Below are positions 26,949 through 34,104 of a stretch of 64,000 nucleotides of DNA, piece after piece. Source of the DNA: Adhaeribacter_A terreus (lineage in GTDB: Bacteria; Bacteroidota; Bacteroidia; Cytophagales; Hymenobacteraceae); the NCBI RefSeq assembly GCF_042657365.1, contig NZ_JBHSKT010000001.1:310001-374000 (forward strand). Direction: 5' to 3'. The notes below the pieces were generated by a model. It had not been told where the DNA came from, did no database searches, and was given only the letters and a program-made list of their open reading frames with translations. How positions within the stretch are numbered: position 1 is the first letter of the stretch; each line of letters begins with the position of its first letter. The position numbers and the translations under genes are program-made.

Positions 26949-27005
26949 AAAAAAAGCTACCGCCTTCCTTTTCAGAAAACGGTAGCTTTTCAGCACTAAA
27001 AAGTC
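26949..27005 (-). terminator. Terminator of pruA with a CGSTA repeat as one arm
   Basis: Arms AAAAAGCTACCG and CGGTAGCTTTT with loop CCTTCCTTTTCAGAAAA. The CGSTA repeat is at 26976-27005 (plus; AAAACGGTAGCTTTTC, AGCACT, AAAAAGTC). Confidence 0.85.
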
Positions 27006-27014
27006 GAAACGAAA

Positions 27015-28646
27015 TTACTTCGCCAGGAACGGATATTTGTAATCTACCGGCGGCACGAAGGTTTCTTTAATCGTGCGGGTAGAAGTCCAGCGGATCAGGT
27101 TGAACACCGAACCAGCTTTATCGTTGGTACCCGAAGCGCGCGAACCACCAAACGGCTGCTGACCAACTACGGCTCCGGTCGGCTTATCGTTGATGTAGAA
27201 GTTACCCGCCGCGTGCACCAGTTTCTTAGTTGCCAGCTCAATCGCATAACGATCCTGCGCGAAAACTGCACCCGTCAACGCATAAGGCGAAGTAGAATCT
27301 ACCAGCATCAGCGTGTCTTCGAAATTGTTCTTCTCTTCGTACACGTAAACTGTAAGTACCGGGCCGAATAATTCTTCGCACATGGTTACGTAAGCCGGAT
27401 CTTTGGAAAGAATAATGGTCGGCTCAATGAAATAACCTTTCGATTTATCGCATTTACCACCGGCAATAATTTCCACTTCCGGATCTTTCTTCGCCGCTTC
27501 AATAAATTTCTCCAGTTTATCGAAAGATTTCTCATCGATCACCGCGTTAATATAATTACTGAAATCTACCGGATCGCCCATTTTAAAGTCTTTCAGGTCT
27601 TCCAACACGTAGCCTTTCACTTCTTCCCAAATGTTGGAAGGAATATAAGCGCGGCTGGCCGCCGAACATTTCTGGCCCTGGAATTCGAAAGCACCGCGCG
27701 AAATAGCCACCGCTACTTCTTTGGCATTAGCCGAAGAATGTGCTAAAATAAAGTCTTTACCACCGGTTTCGCCCACAATTCTTGGGTAACCGCGGTAACG
27801 CGAAACGTTCTCGCCAATGGTTTTCCAGATGTTGTTGAATACGCCCGTAGAACCGGTAAAGTGGATACCAGCAAAATCGCGGTGCTTGAAAATTACATCA
27901 CCAGCCGTTGGGCCATCTACATAAACCAGGTTAATAACGCCATCCGGAACGCCGGCTTCTTTAAACAATTCCATCAACACGTTCGCCGAATAGATCTGCG
28001 TGTTAGAAGGTTTCCAAACCACCACGTTGCCCATTAAAGCAGGCGCCGCCGGTAAGTTACCCGCAATAGAAGTAAAGTTGAAAGGCGTAAGTGCAAACAC
28101 AAAACCTTCCAGCGGACGGTGCTCTAAACGGTTCCAGATGCCCGGCGCACTTTCCGGCTGAATGTTGTAAATATCCGTCATGAACTTCACGTTGAAACGG
28201 AAAAAGTCGATCAGCTCGCAAGCAGAATCGATCTCAGCCTGGTACGCATTTTTGCTCTGGCCCAGCATGGTTGCCGCATTCATTTTAGCACGGAAAGGAC
28301 CAGCCAGTAATTCAGCCGCTTTCAGGAAAATAGCCGCGCGGCTTTGCCAAGGCATGTTCGCCCATTCTTCACGTGCTGCCAAAGCAGCATTAATAGCCTG
28401 CGTAACGTGCTCCGCTTCGCCTTGGTGGAAATGACCCAATACGTGTTTGTGATCGTGCGGCGGTGTAACAGCTACTTTATTATCGGTGCGAACTTCTTCG
28501 CCGCCAATGTACATCGGAATATCAAGTTGCTGACCTTTCAGCTCCTTGTACATTTTCTGCAGTTCTTCTCTTTCTTTGGAACCCGGCGCGTAGCTTTTTA
28601 CAGGCTCGTTTACCGGCGTAGGTACATTAAAAAATCCGTTCGACAT
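27015..28646 (-). CDS. pruA: L-glutamate gamma-semialdehyde (1-pyrroline-5-carboxylate) dehydrogenase
   Basis: 543 residues, an NAD-dependent aldehyde dehydrogenase of the PruA/RocA group that oxidises glutamate semialdehyde, from proline, to glutamate. The catalytic Glu lies in IVGETGGKDF and the nucleophilic Cys in FEFQGQKCSAASRAYIP. The NAD-binding FTGSTGVFNNIW and the C-terminal DKPTGAVVGQQPFGG loop are typical. It lacks the proline dehydrogenase domain found in fused PutA. It is transcribed alone, from a spacer with two promoter-like boxes, and ends in a CGSTA-derived terminator. Confidence 0.95.
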   Translation of the reverse strand: MSNGFFNVPTPVNEPVKSYAPGSKEREELQKMYKELKGQQLDIPMYIGGEEVRTDNKVAVTPPHDHKHVLGHFHQGEAEHVTQAINAALAAREEWANMPWQSRAAIFLKAAELLAGPFRAKMNAATMLGQSKNAYQAEIDSACELIDFFRFNVKFMTDIYNIQPESAPGIWNRLEHRPLEGFVFALTPFNFTSIAGNLPAAPALMGNVVVWKPSNTQIYSANVLMELFKEAGVPDGVINLVYVDGPTAGDVIFKHRDFAGIHFTGSTGVFNNIWKTIGENVSRYRGYPRIVGETGGKDFILAHSSANAKEVAVAISRGAFEFQGQKCSAASRAYIPSNIWEEVKGYVLEDLKDFKMGDPVDFSNYINAVIDEKSFDKLEKFIEAAKKDPEVEIIAGGKCDKSKGYFIEPTIILSKDPAYVTMCEELFGPVLTVYVYEEKNNFEDTLMLVDSTSPYALTGAVFAQDRYAIELATKKLVHAAGNFYINDKPTGAVVGQQPFGGSRASGTNDKAGSVFNLIRWTSTRTIKETFVPPVDYKYPFLAK

Positions 28647-28655
28647 ATTTATTTC

Positions 28656-28755
28656 AGTTATGAGTTTAAAGTTATGAGTTCAAAGTTAACCACGAACTCC
28701 AAGGCAAAGGTACTTATTATTTCGTTGTTCGTTGCTCGTTATTCGTTGTTCGTTT
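28656..28755. repeat. Stutter arrays upstream of pruA
   Basis: The segment 28659-28687 has two 14-base units, TATGAGTTTAAAGT and TATGAGTTCAAAGT. The segment 28722-28755 repeats the CGTTGTT/CGTTGCT/CGTTATT/CGTTGTT array seen upstream of nuoG. Confidence 0.7.
28681..28712 (-). promoter_or_regulatory. Candidate promoter boxes of pruA
   Basis: Two TAnnTTTG matches lie on the minus strand, TACCTTTG at 28705-28712 and TAACTTTG at 28681-28688. Neither has a clear -33 partner. The second lies inside the 14-base stutter array. Confidence 0.4.
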
Positions 28756-28783
28756 TTTTTTCGAAATGCAACGTTCAGCTTTA

Positions 28784-28916
28784 AAAACGCTATGGTTTTA
28801 AGGTGAAAAAATGACTTTCAAAATGGAAATCAAAAGTTATCTAGCAAATCTGAATTTACTTCCAGATAAAAATTTACTTTCAGATAAAAACGCTATCGGT
28901 TTCAACATAAAAACCC
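28784..28916 (+). repeat. Two CGSTA repeats between pruA and the HAD gene
   Basis: Copies are at 28784-28815 (AAAACGCTATGGTTTT, AAGGTG, AAAAAATGAC) and 28887-28916 (core CGCTATCG). Between them the words CCAGATAAAAATTTACTTTC and CAGATAAAAACGC repeat. The pair lies between the array at 28722 and its inverse at 28913-28940. Confidence 0.75.
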
Positions 28917-28940
28917 GAACAACGAACAACGAGAAACGAA
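28913..28940. repeat. Inverted heptad array before the HAD gene stop
   Basis: The units CGAACAA, CGAACAA, CGAGAAA, CGAAATC are the inverse of the array at 28722-28755. Together they bracket two CGSTA repeats. Confidence 0.65.
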
Positions 28941-28941
28941 A

Positions 28942-29634
28942 TCAAAGGATCTGCTGAAGTTCGCTCAGGCAGACAATTTCGTAAGTAGCTTTAAGCGGGT
29001 GCTTTTTCCCGGAAGGGTTGAAGAAAACCTGATCGATGCCCGCATTTTGCGCGCCCAGAATATCAGCTTCCAGGTTATCGCCTACCATTAAGCAATTTTT
29101 GGAGGTGCAATTCGCGCGTTCCAAAGCATGCTGAAAAATACGTTTATCGGGCTTGGCAAAACCGGTACATTCCGAGGTAACTACTTCGCCGAAATAAGTC
29201 TGTAAATTAGACGCCGAAATTTTCTGTTCCTGCGATTCTTTAAATCCATTGGTAATAATGTGCAGTTCGTATTTGGTTTTTAAGTAGGAGAGGGTTTCGT
29301 GGGTAAACGGAAAAACCGCCGATTTGGTAGGACAGATGCGCAAATATTCATATTCCAGTTCAAACGGAATTTCATCCTGCGGCACCCCCAGATCACGGAG
29401 CGTTTTGGTGAAACGCGTGCGGCGTAATTGTTCCTGGTTAACCTTGCCCGCATTATAAAGCTGCCACAAACGCTTATTTACGTAAGAATATTTTTTGAAA
29501 AAATCGGCGCAGGTAAAATCGTAACGGCCTAATTTAAATGCCTCGAAAAGGTGGTAAATAGTTTCTTCAGAGTTCTTTTCAAAATCCCAGAGCGTATGGT
29601 CCAGGTCGAAGAAAATATGGGTGTAATTTTTCAT
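28942..29634 (-). CDS. HAD-family nucleotidase, YjjG type
   Basis: About 230 residues from the ATG at 29634. The upstream TTG start at 29655 is less likely. HAD motifs are in order: I, FFDLDHTLWDF, with both catalytic Asp; II, HIITNGFKES; III, lysine in CTGFAKPDKRIF; IV, MVGDNLEADILGAQNAGI. The cap between residues of about 15 and 90 resembles YjjG-family pyrimidine 5'-nucleotidases, which hydrolyse noncanonical pyrimidine monophosphates. Substrate assignment is from family likeness only. Confidence 0.8.
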   Translation of the reverse strand: MKNYTHIFFDLDHTLWDFEKNSEETIYHLFEAFKLGRYDFTCADFFKKYSYVNKRLWQLYNAGKVNQEQLRRTRFTKTLRDLGVPQDEIPFELEYEYLRICPTKSAVFPFTHETLSYLKTKYELHIITNGFKESQEQKISASNLQTYFGEVVTSECTGFAKPDKRIFQHALERANCTSKNCLMVGDNLEADILGAQNAGIDQVFFNPSGKKHPLKATYEIVCLSELQQIL

Positions 29635-30442
29635 GCTAAGCTTAAAAAGGCGCAAAACTAAAAAACCAGCCCGCGCCGCAAATGGTTCGGCAAAGGTAGG
29701 GTTAAATTGTTTAATTGCTGATTGCTAAATTGTTGATCGTCTGAACACGGTTTTTAATTGTCTGAATTTGGATTCGTCAGATTCAGGAATTAAAGGATTT
29801 TGTCTTAGAACACGATTTTTAGGCTTTTTGTGATGGACAGGATTTTTGAATTTCAAAAAAACATTATACTTTAAAGTAAGCTATACAGCAAATCAACCAC
29901 CCCTGCCCCTCCTTGAAAAGGAGGGGAGCTTTTGCTTTCTGCTATCTTCAACTCACACTCATATCGCCAGCGCAGCGTTTCTCGAAAACCACGTTTGCCA
30001 GAAAACTAAACTAAAAAAGAAGCTGACTACGAAGCGAAACTGACACCAGTTTCTGCGTGCGCGGCCTCCGCACTTTCCGGTTTCGTCAGAAAAGCCGACT
30101 GCGGCTAGGAAAGGGTGAGACGCGAACACAGAAACGAAGCCGCCCGGCTTGAGGGAACAAATCAACTATGAAAGTTAAAAGTCAGCTGTTTAGTAGAAAA
30201 CGTGTTTCAAAAAACGCTAGCACTTTTGGTTAAAAAACTGCTGTCCGCCGATGAGGTCCTTCAGAGCTACGCTCGCAATCTTCGTGCTCCCGCGCTCAAT
30301 TGTGCTCAGAATGACAGAAAAAACGGTATGCTTTCAAGCAGAAAAACTCAATAGCAAACCAAACTACCGACTTGATGAGATCTCTCCTCACGTCGAGATG
30401 ACGTGAAAGACAAAAAAACGCTATACTTTCAAGCAGAAAAAC
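29635..30442. other. 807-base spacer: mosaic of repeats, no gene
   Basis: No reading frame here looks real. In order it holds a 7-8 base stutter (29705-29742), a GTCTGAA/GGATT-rich stretch (29741-29860) of the kind common between Bacteroidota genes, a CCCCTCCTTGAAAAGGAGGGG hairpin written here as arms CCCCTCCTT and AAGGAGGGG (29903-29924), a GC-rich segment with many short complementary words (29980-30170), a TCATTCTGAGCG-type repeat in reverse (30245-30317), a second degenerate one (30370-30410), and three CGSTA repeats. Confidence 0.6.
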
Positions 30443-30444
30443 TC
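30211..30444 (+). repeat. Three CGSTA repeats downstream of the ArsR gene
   Basis: Plus-oriented copies are at 30211-30240 (core CGCTAGCA), 30320-30349 (core CGGTATGC) and 30415-30444 (core CGCTATAC). The last two share the linker CTTTCAAGCAGAAAAACTCA with little change, which points to local duplication. The last overlaps the end of the ArsR gene. Confidence 0.75.
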
Positions 30445-30826
30445 AAACCTGCCACCGTCGACTATGCAATTTACAAACCGCCAATTCGCGATTCGAATAA
30501 AGCACATCATAAACTTTCTGATCTTTGAGCAACACCGCATCCTTCTCCAGATACCCGAAGATCAGACTTACAAAATCCTCCGTTTCTTCCTTTAAATAAT
30601 AAAACGCCCAGTTATCAACTCTACGAAAATTCACGAGCCCCGCATTTTTCAGATAAATTAAGTGGCGTGAAACTTTGGTCTGCGTAAAATCCAGGATCTG
30701 TTCCAGGTCGGAAATGCACATTTCTTTGTTGCGGAAGATCAGGTTCAGAATGCGGATCCTGGATTCATCGCCGAGCGCTTTAAATACTTGTTCGCCGAAA
30801 GCTACGTTAAAGTGTTTGAGCCGCAT
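30443..30826 (-). CDS. ArsR-family transcriptional regulator
   Basis: 127 residues. The winged helix is clear: FKALGDESRIRILNLIFRN, then the helix-turn-helix ISDLEQILDFTQTKVSRHLIYLKNAGLV and the wing FRRVDNWAFYYL. Two cysteines (EMC, AVC) are present, but no classical CxC metal site is seen, so metal sensing cannot be assumed. A perfect inverted repeat lies just upstream, between this gene and a divergent exported protein gene; it is the likely operator for both. Confidence 0.85.
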   Translation of the reverse strand: MRLKHFNVAFGEQVFKALGDESRIRILNLIFRNKEMCISDLEQILDFTQTKVSRHLIYLKNAGLVNFRRVDNWAFYYLKEETEDFVSLIFGYLEKDAVLLKDQKVYDVLYSNRELAVCKLHSRRWQV

Positions 30827-30866
30827 TTTGTGGGGTTTAGGTGAAACAAATTTAGCCGGCTTGCAT

Positions 30867-30894
30867 CAATAATACCAGAAATGCGGTATTATTG
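30867..30894. promoter_or_regulatory. Inverted-repeat operator between the ArsR gene and its divergent neighbour
   Basis: The arms CAATAATACC and GGTATTATTG are exact reverse complements separated by 8 bases. Position (41 bases before the ArsR start) and symmetry suit an ArsR-family dimer. An ATG at 30881 lies within it, which argues against that codon as the start of the plus-strand gene. Confidence 0.65.
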
Positions 30895-30961
30895 TATAGC
30901 GGCCGTGCAAACGCCGAATTTCGGGCAGAAATGCCTTTACAATATTAAATTACCTGCTATC

Positions 30962-31627
30962 ATGCATTTTTCTACTGGTTTCAGAAATATTTTTACCGCT
31001 TTGGTTTTTGCTGTAGCGGCTTTTTTACTGGTAATTGCTCCCGAAAAAGCGGCGGCGCAAGGTAAGGCTAAAGTGGTGCAGCTTACCGGTATCGTTACGG
31101 CCGGCGACAGTTTATACGGGTTGGTTGGCGCCAGCGTATACGTACCCAAAGCCGGCCGCGGAACTACCACCAACCAATACGGTTATTTTTCACTGGCCGT
31201 ACTCGCCGGCGACAGCGTGGTTTTCAGTTCGGTGGGTTTCAAAGCACAGTACATAAAAATTCCGAAAACCTTCCGCGGCGATAGTTATTCCGTGATCATC
31301 GAAATGAAAGAAGACCTGACGGCGCTGCCGGAAGTCCGCATATTTCCGTATTCCACCGAAGAACTTTTCAAGCGCGCGTTTCTCTCTTTAAAGCTGCCTG
31401 ATGAAGATCAGAGAGCCGTTGCCAAGAACCTGAACGAAGCCATAATTGAACGCATGATGCTCGATGCACCAGCTTCTCCGGGCGTTAATTTCCGGGAACG
31501 GATCAGGTTGCAGGATGCGAATATAGAACGCCGCTACATGGCTCCAACCATACCGCTTACCGCCTGGAAAGAACTGATAGACGCCATAAAACGAGGCGAT
31601 TTCAAGAATCAGAAAAACAACGAATAA
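30962..31627 (+). CDS. Exported protein with carboxypeptidase-regulatory-like domain
   Basis: 221 residues from the ATG at 30962, which opens a signal peptide (ALVFAVAAFLLVIAPEKAAA) cleaved before QGKAK. A CarboxypepD_reg-like beta-sandwich follows: VQLTGIVTAGDSLYGLVGAS ... GRGTTTNQYGYFSLAVLAGDSVVFSSVGF. This is the plug-like module found before TonB-dependent receptors, but here it stands alone with a short C-terminal tail. It is probably periplasmic or outer-membrane associated. Divergent from the ArsR gene and likely controlled by it. Confidence 0.75.
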   Translation: MHFSTGFRNIFTALVFAVAAFLLVIAPEKAAAQGKAKVVQLTGIVTAGDSLYGLVGASVYVPKAGRGTTTNQYGYFSLAVLAGDSVVFSSVGFKAQYIKIPKTFRGDSYSVIIEMKEDLTALPEVRIFPYSTEELFKRAFLSLKLPDEDQRAVAKNLNEAIIERMMLDAPASPGVNFRERIRLQDANIERRYMAPTIPLTAWKELIDAIKRGDFKNQKNNE

Positions 31628-31628
31628 T

Positions 31629-31670
31629 GAGTTTTAAAGCCTGAAAGCATAGCGTTTTCAGGCTTTATTT
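31629..31670 (+). terminator. CGSTA repeat that is itself a terminator
   Basis: Arms AAAGCCTGAAA and TTTTCAGGCTTT enclose GCATAGCG, and are followed by ATTTATT. The whole stem is made of a minus-oriented CGSTA repeat (31629-31658) plus eight bases. Confidence 0.75.
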
Positions 31671-31693
31671 ATTATGCCCCGAAAGCGGCTGCG

Positions 31694-31723
31694 TACTTTT
31701 TGGCGTTAAAACCATAGCGTTTT
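31694..31723 (-). repeat. CGSTA repeat upstream of ndh
   Basis: The minus strand reads AAAACGCTATGGTTTT, AACGCC, AAAAAGTA. Confidence 0.8.
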
Positions 31724-31796
31724 TCAGCAACCTCTTTCCTTATTTGGAGTAAGCCAATTTTGAAAATTGATCCTTCTGATTTTCGAAGAGCTGATA

Positions 31797-31862
31797 CATT
31801 ATAATGGATAAGTATTCGATGATCGAACATTCGAAATTCGAACGTACTAAAATTCGAGAAGT
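31797..31862. repeat. Stutter-like leader of ndh
   Basis: The words ATTCGATG, ATCGAACA, TTCGAAA, TTCGAACG and ATTCGAG repeat at 7-9 base spacing right up to the ndh start codon. They resemble the nuoM-nuoN spacer. Confidence 0.5.
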
Positions 31863-33341
31863 ATGAACGTAAACATTCCGGCTTCCAATCTGCCCCGCGT
31901 CGTGGTTATCGGCTGCGGTTTCGGCGGACTGGAGCTCGTAAAAAAACTGCGGCACGCACCGGTTCAGGTAGTTTTACTAGACCGCAATAATTACCACAAT
32001 TTCCAGCCTTTGCTCTACCAGGTAGCCACCGGCAGTCTGGAGCCCGATACCATTGTAGCGCCGATCCGCAAAATGTTTAAAGGGCAGCATAATTTTATTT
32101 ACCGCTACGCCGAAGTACAATACATCAATGCCGAAAGAAACGAAGTAGAAACCAATATCGGCCCGATCGGCTACGATTTTCTGGTGATTGCTACCGGCAG
32201 CCAGACCAACTTTTTCGGGAATAAAACCATCGAAAAAGCGGCCATGCAGATCAAAACCATTCCGAGTGCTTTGAATTTGCGGAGCTACATTTTCCAGAAT
32301 TTCGAGAAAGCTTTGCTGATGAACACGACTTATGAGAAAGAAGAACTCATGAATGTGGTGGTGGTAGGCGGCGGCCCAACGGGCGTGGAAGTAAGCGGCG
32401 CCATTGCAGAATTAAAAGCCAACGTACTGCCCAAAGATTACCCCGAACTCGATTTCCGGAGCATGAAAATTTACCTCATCGAGGCCGGTCCGGTTTTATT
32501 GAATGGTATGAGTGCCGAATCTTCCGCCAAGGCCAGGCAATATCTGGAAGAAATGGACGTGCACGTGTGGTTGAATGCGCCGGTGGAAAAATACGAAGAT
32601 GGTAAAGTTTACTTCGGAAAAGACCAGAGTATTCACGCTGAAACCCTGATCTGGGCAGCTGGAGTAAGTGGTACGGCTTTGCCCGGTTTGCAGGAAAATG
32701 CGGTAGCTAAAAACCAACGCATAAACGTAAACCAATTCAATAAAGTAGAAGGCTACGAAAACATTTTTGCCATCGGCGATTGCGCTTTAATGGTAACCGA
32801 AGATACGCCGCGTGGCCACCCGATGGTTGCGCAGGTAGCCATTCAGCAAGCCAAATTATTAGCCAAAAACCTGCCCCGGATCATTAACCGGGAAACGCCG
32901 GAAAATTTTGTGTATAATAATAAAGGCTCTATGGCAACAGTCGGGCGAAATAAAGCTGTGGTTGACCTGCCGAAGTTTAAATTTCAGGGATTCTTTGCCT
33001 GGCTGGTCTGGCTTTTTGTGCACTTAATGAGTTTGGCCGGCCACCGGAACAGAATTGTAACGTTCTTCACCTGGGTCTGGAATTACATAACCTACGACCA
33101 GTCGTTGCGCTTGATCATCCGGCCGTACTGGAGAGAACCGCGCAAGAAAAAAGGCGATGCGCCTATAGAACCCCAAGGCAACGAAACGCCGCAGGAAAAG
33201 CCTTTGCCAATTTCTGAAAATGTTGTTTTGGCAACAGAAAAGCCCGCAGAACTTCTGCCACCTGCTAAAGATACCAGCCCGCCGGAAGCGCCGAAAGAAC
33301 AGCAAAATCAACGACCTTTTCCGCCGCCGCCCATGGCTTAA
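31863..33341 (+). CDS. ndh: Type II NADH:quinone oxidoreductase
   Basis: 492 residues. It transfers electrons from NADH through FAD to quinone without pumping protons. The FAD-binding VVVIGCGFGGLELVKKL opens the protein; the quinone-site-like LLYQVATGSLEPD and the second Rossmann motif VVVVGGGPTGVEVSGA for NADH follow, then FAIGDCALM. A C-terminal membrane-binding region (FFAWLVWLFVHLMSLAGHRN) is present. The last 70 residues form a proline-rich tail unusual for the family. The cell thus has both complex I and NDH-2. Confidence 0.92.
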   Translation: MNVNIPASNLPRVVVIGCGFGGLELVKKLRHAPVQVVLLDRNNYHNFQPLLYQVATGSLEPDTIVAPIRKMFKGQHNFIYRYAEVQYINAERNEVETNIGPIGYDFLVIATGSQTNFFGNKTIEKAAMQIKTIPSALNLRSYIFQNFEKALLMNTTYEKEELMNVVVVGGGPTGVEVSGAIAELKANVLPKDYPELDFRSMKIYLIEAGPVLLNGMSAESSAKARQYLEEMDVHVWLNAPVEKYEDGKVYFGKDQSIHAETLIWAAGVSGTALPGLQENAVAKNQRINVNQFNKVEGYENIFAIGDCALMVTEDTPRGHPMVAQVAIQQAKLLAKNLPRIINRETPENFVYNNKGSMATVGRNKAVVDLPKFKFQGFFAWLVWLFVHLMSLAGHRNRIVTFFTWVWNYITYDQSLRLIIRPYWREPRKKKGDAPIEPQGNETPQEKPLPISENVVLATEKPAELLPPAKDTSPPEAPKEQQNQRPFPPPPMA

Positions 33342-33400
33342 AAATGCTATCTGTTTAAACAGAAAAACCCGCTTCCTTATTCCGGCAGCGGGTTTTTTGT
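33341..33400 (+). terminator. CGSTA repeat plus terminator after ndh
   Basis: A plus-oriented repeat at 33341-33370 (core TGCTATCT) begins in the stop codon of ndh and runs into a hairpin with arms AACCCGCT and AGCGGGTT followed by a T-run (33364-33400). Confidence 0.8.
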
Positions 33401-33413
33401 TTTATCTGGTTCA

Positions 33414-33443
33414 GACTTTTTACGCCCGAAAGCATAGCGTTTT
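33414..33443 (-). repeat. CGSTA repeat, convergent side
   Basis: The minus strand reads AAAACGCTATGCTTTC, GGGCGT, AAAAAGTC, 23 bases from the end of the minus-strand STAS-like gene. Confidence 0.8.
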
Positions 33444-33465
33444 TCAGGAAATTAAATGCTGGATT

Positions 33466-33882
33466 TTAAGCGTCTTTCTGCGCCGCCATAAGCCAGGCTT
33501 TAGCCTCTTCCTGATTATCGAAGGCTTTCATGTTAAAGGAACCTTCTATCTTAGTCTGCATCATTTCTGCCGACATAGCCGCCAACGATTCCGGACTGAC
33601 TACGTGCGCAAAATGAGTGAGACCGGCTGCAATGGCACGAGGCGTCCAGTCCTGCGCGATCCAGTCGGTGGCATGATCCCAGGGGCCTACAACCTGTTGG
33701 TTATCGTTCAGCAAGTAAGCGCAGTGGTTAGCTTTTAGCTCTTCTATACAAACATTGGCGCCTTTCATAATGCTTTCGGTGGTCTGGTAGCCCAGCCACG
33801 TGTTCTCTACCCAATTTTTCTCCTGCTGATATTCGATCGTCAGGAAAACTTTCCCGAAAGCATTGCTTATCTCTTTTTTCAT
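33466..33882 (-). CDS. STAS-like small protein, relative of the one in the nuo cluster
   Basis: 138 residues, soluble, no signal. It starts with a strand pair (VFLTIEYQQEKNWVENTWLG) and ends in an amphipathic helix with EEAKAWLMAAQ, as in the product of 12245-12667 (AEAEAWLAEA). The overall size and predicted alternation of strand and helix match the small STAS/SEC14-like proteins of Cytophagales. No function is known. It follows ndh convergently and is not in an operon. Confidence 0.55.
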   Translation of the reverse strand: MKKEISNAFGKVFLTIEYQQEKNWVENTWLGYQTTESIMKGANVCIEELKANHCAYLLNDNQQVVGPWDHATDWIAQDWTPRAIAAGLTHFAHVVSPESLAAMSAEMMQTKIEGSFNMKAFDNQEEAKAWLMAAQKDA

Positions 33883-34040
33883 GGGGTAGTTTAAAAACCG
33901 GCTGCGAAATTACAGTTTTATAATTGATTGTAAAGAAAAAATTAAACAAATGGTAATCGGGTTTGCTTGCAGTTTTGCTGAAAATCTGGAACTGTTGCAG
34001 CGTTAAAATATTGGTAAGGGTAACGCCGGGAATCTGCATG

Positions 34041-34078
34041 AAAAAACTCTGCAACTAGTTTCCGCTGCAGAGTTTTAA
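34041..34078 (-). terminator. Terminator of the OmpA-family gene
   Basis: Arms AAAACTCTGCA and TGCAGAGTTTT with loop ACTAGTTTCCGC. On the minus strand the T-run TTTTTTC follows. Confidence 0.8.
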
Positions 34079-34104
34079 AGTAAACAGGAATAATTTGAAA
34101 ACGC

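Noticed and set aside
30881..30961. ATG at 30881 as start of the carboxypeptidase-regulatory-like gene
   Set aside because: It lies in the operator palindrome, and the signal peptide begins only at the ATG at 30962.
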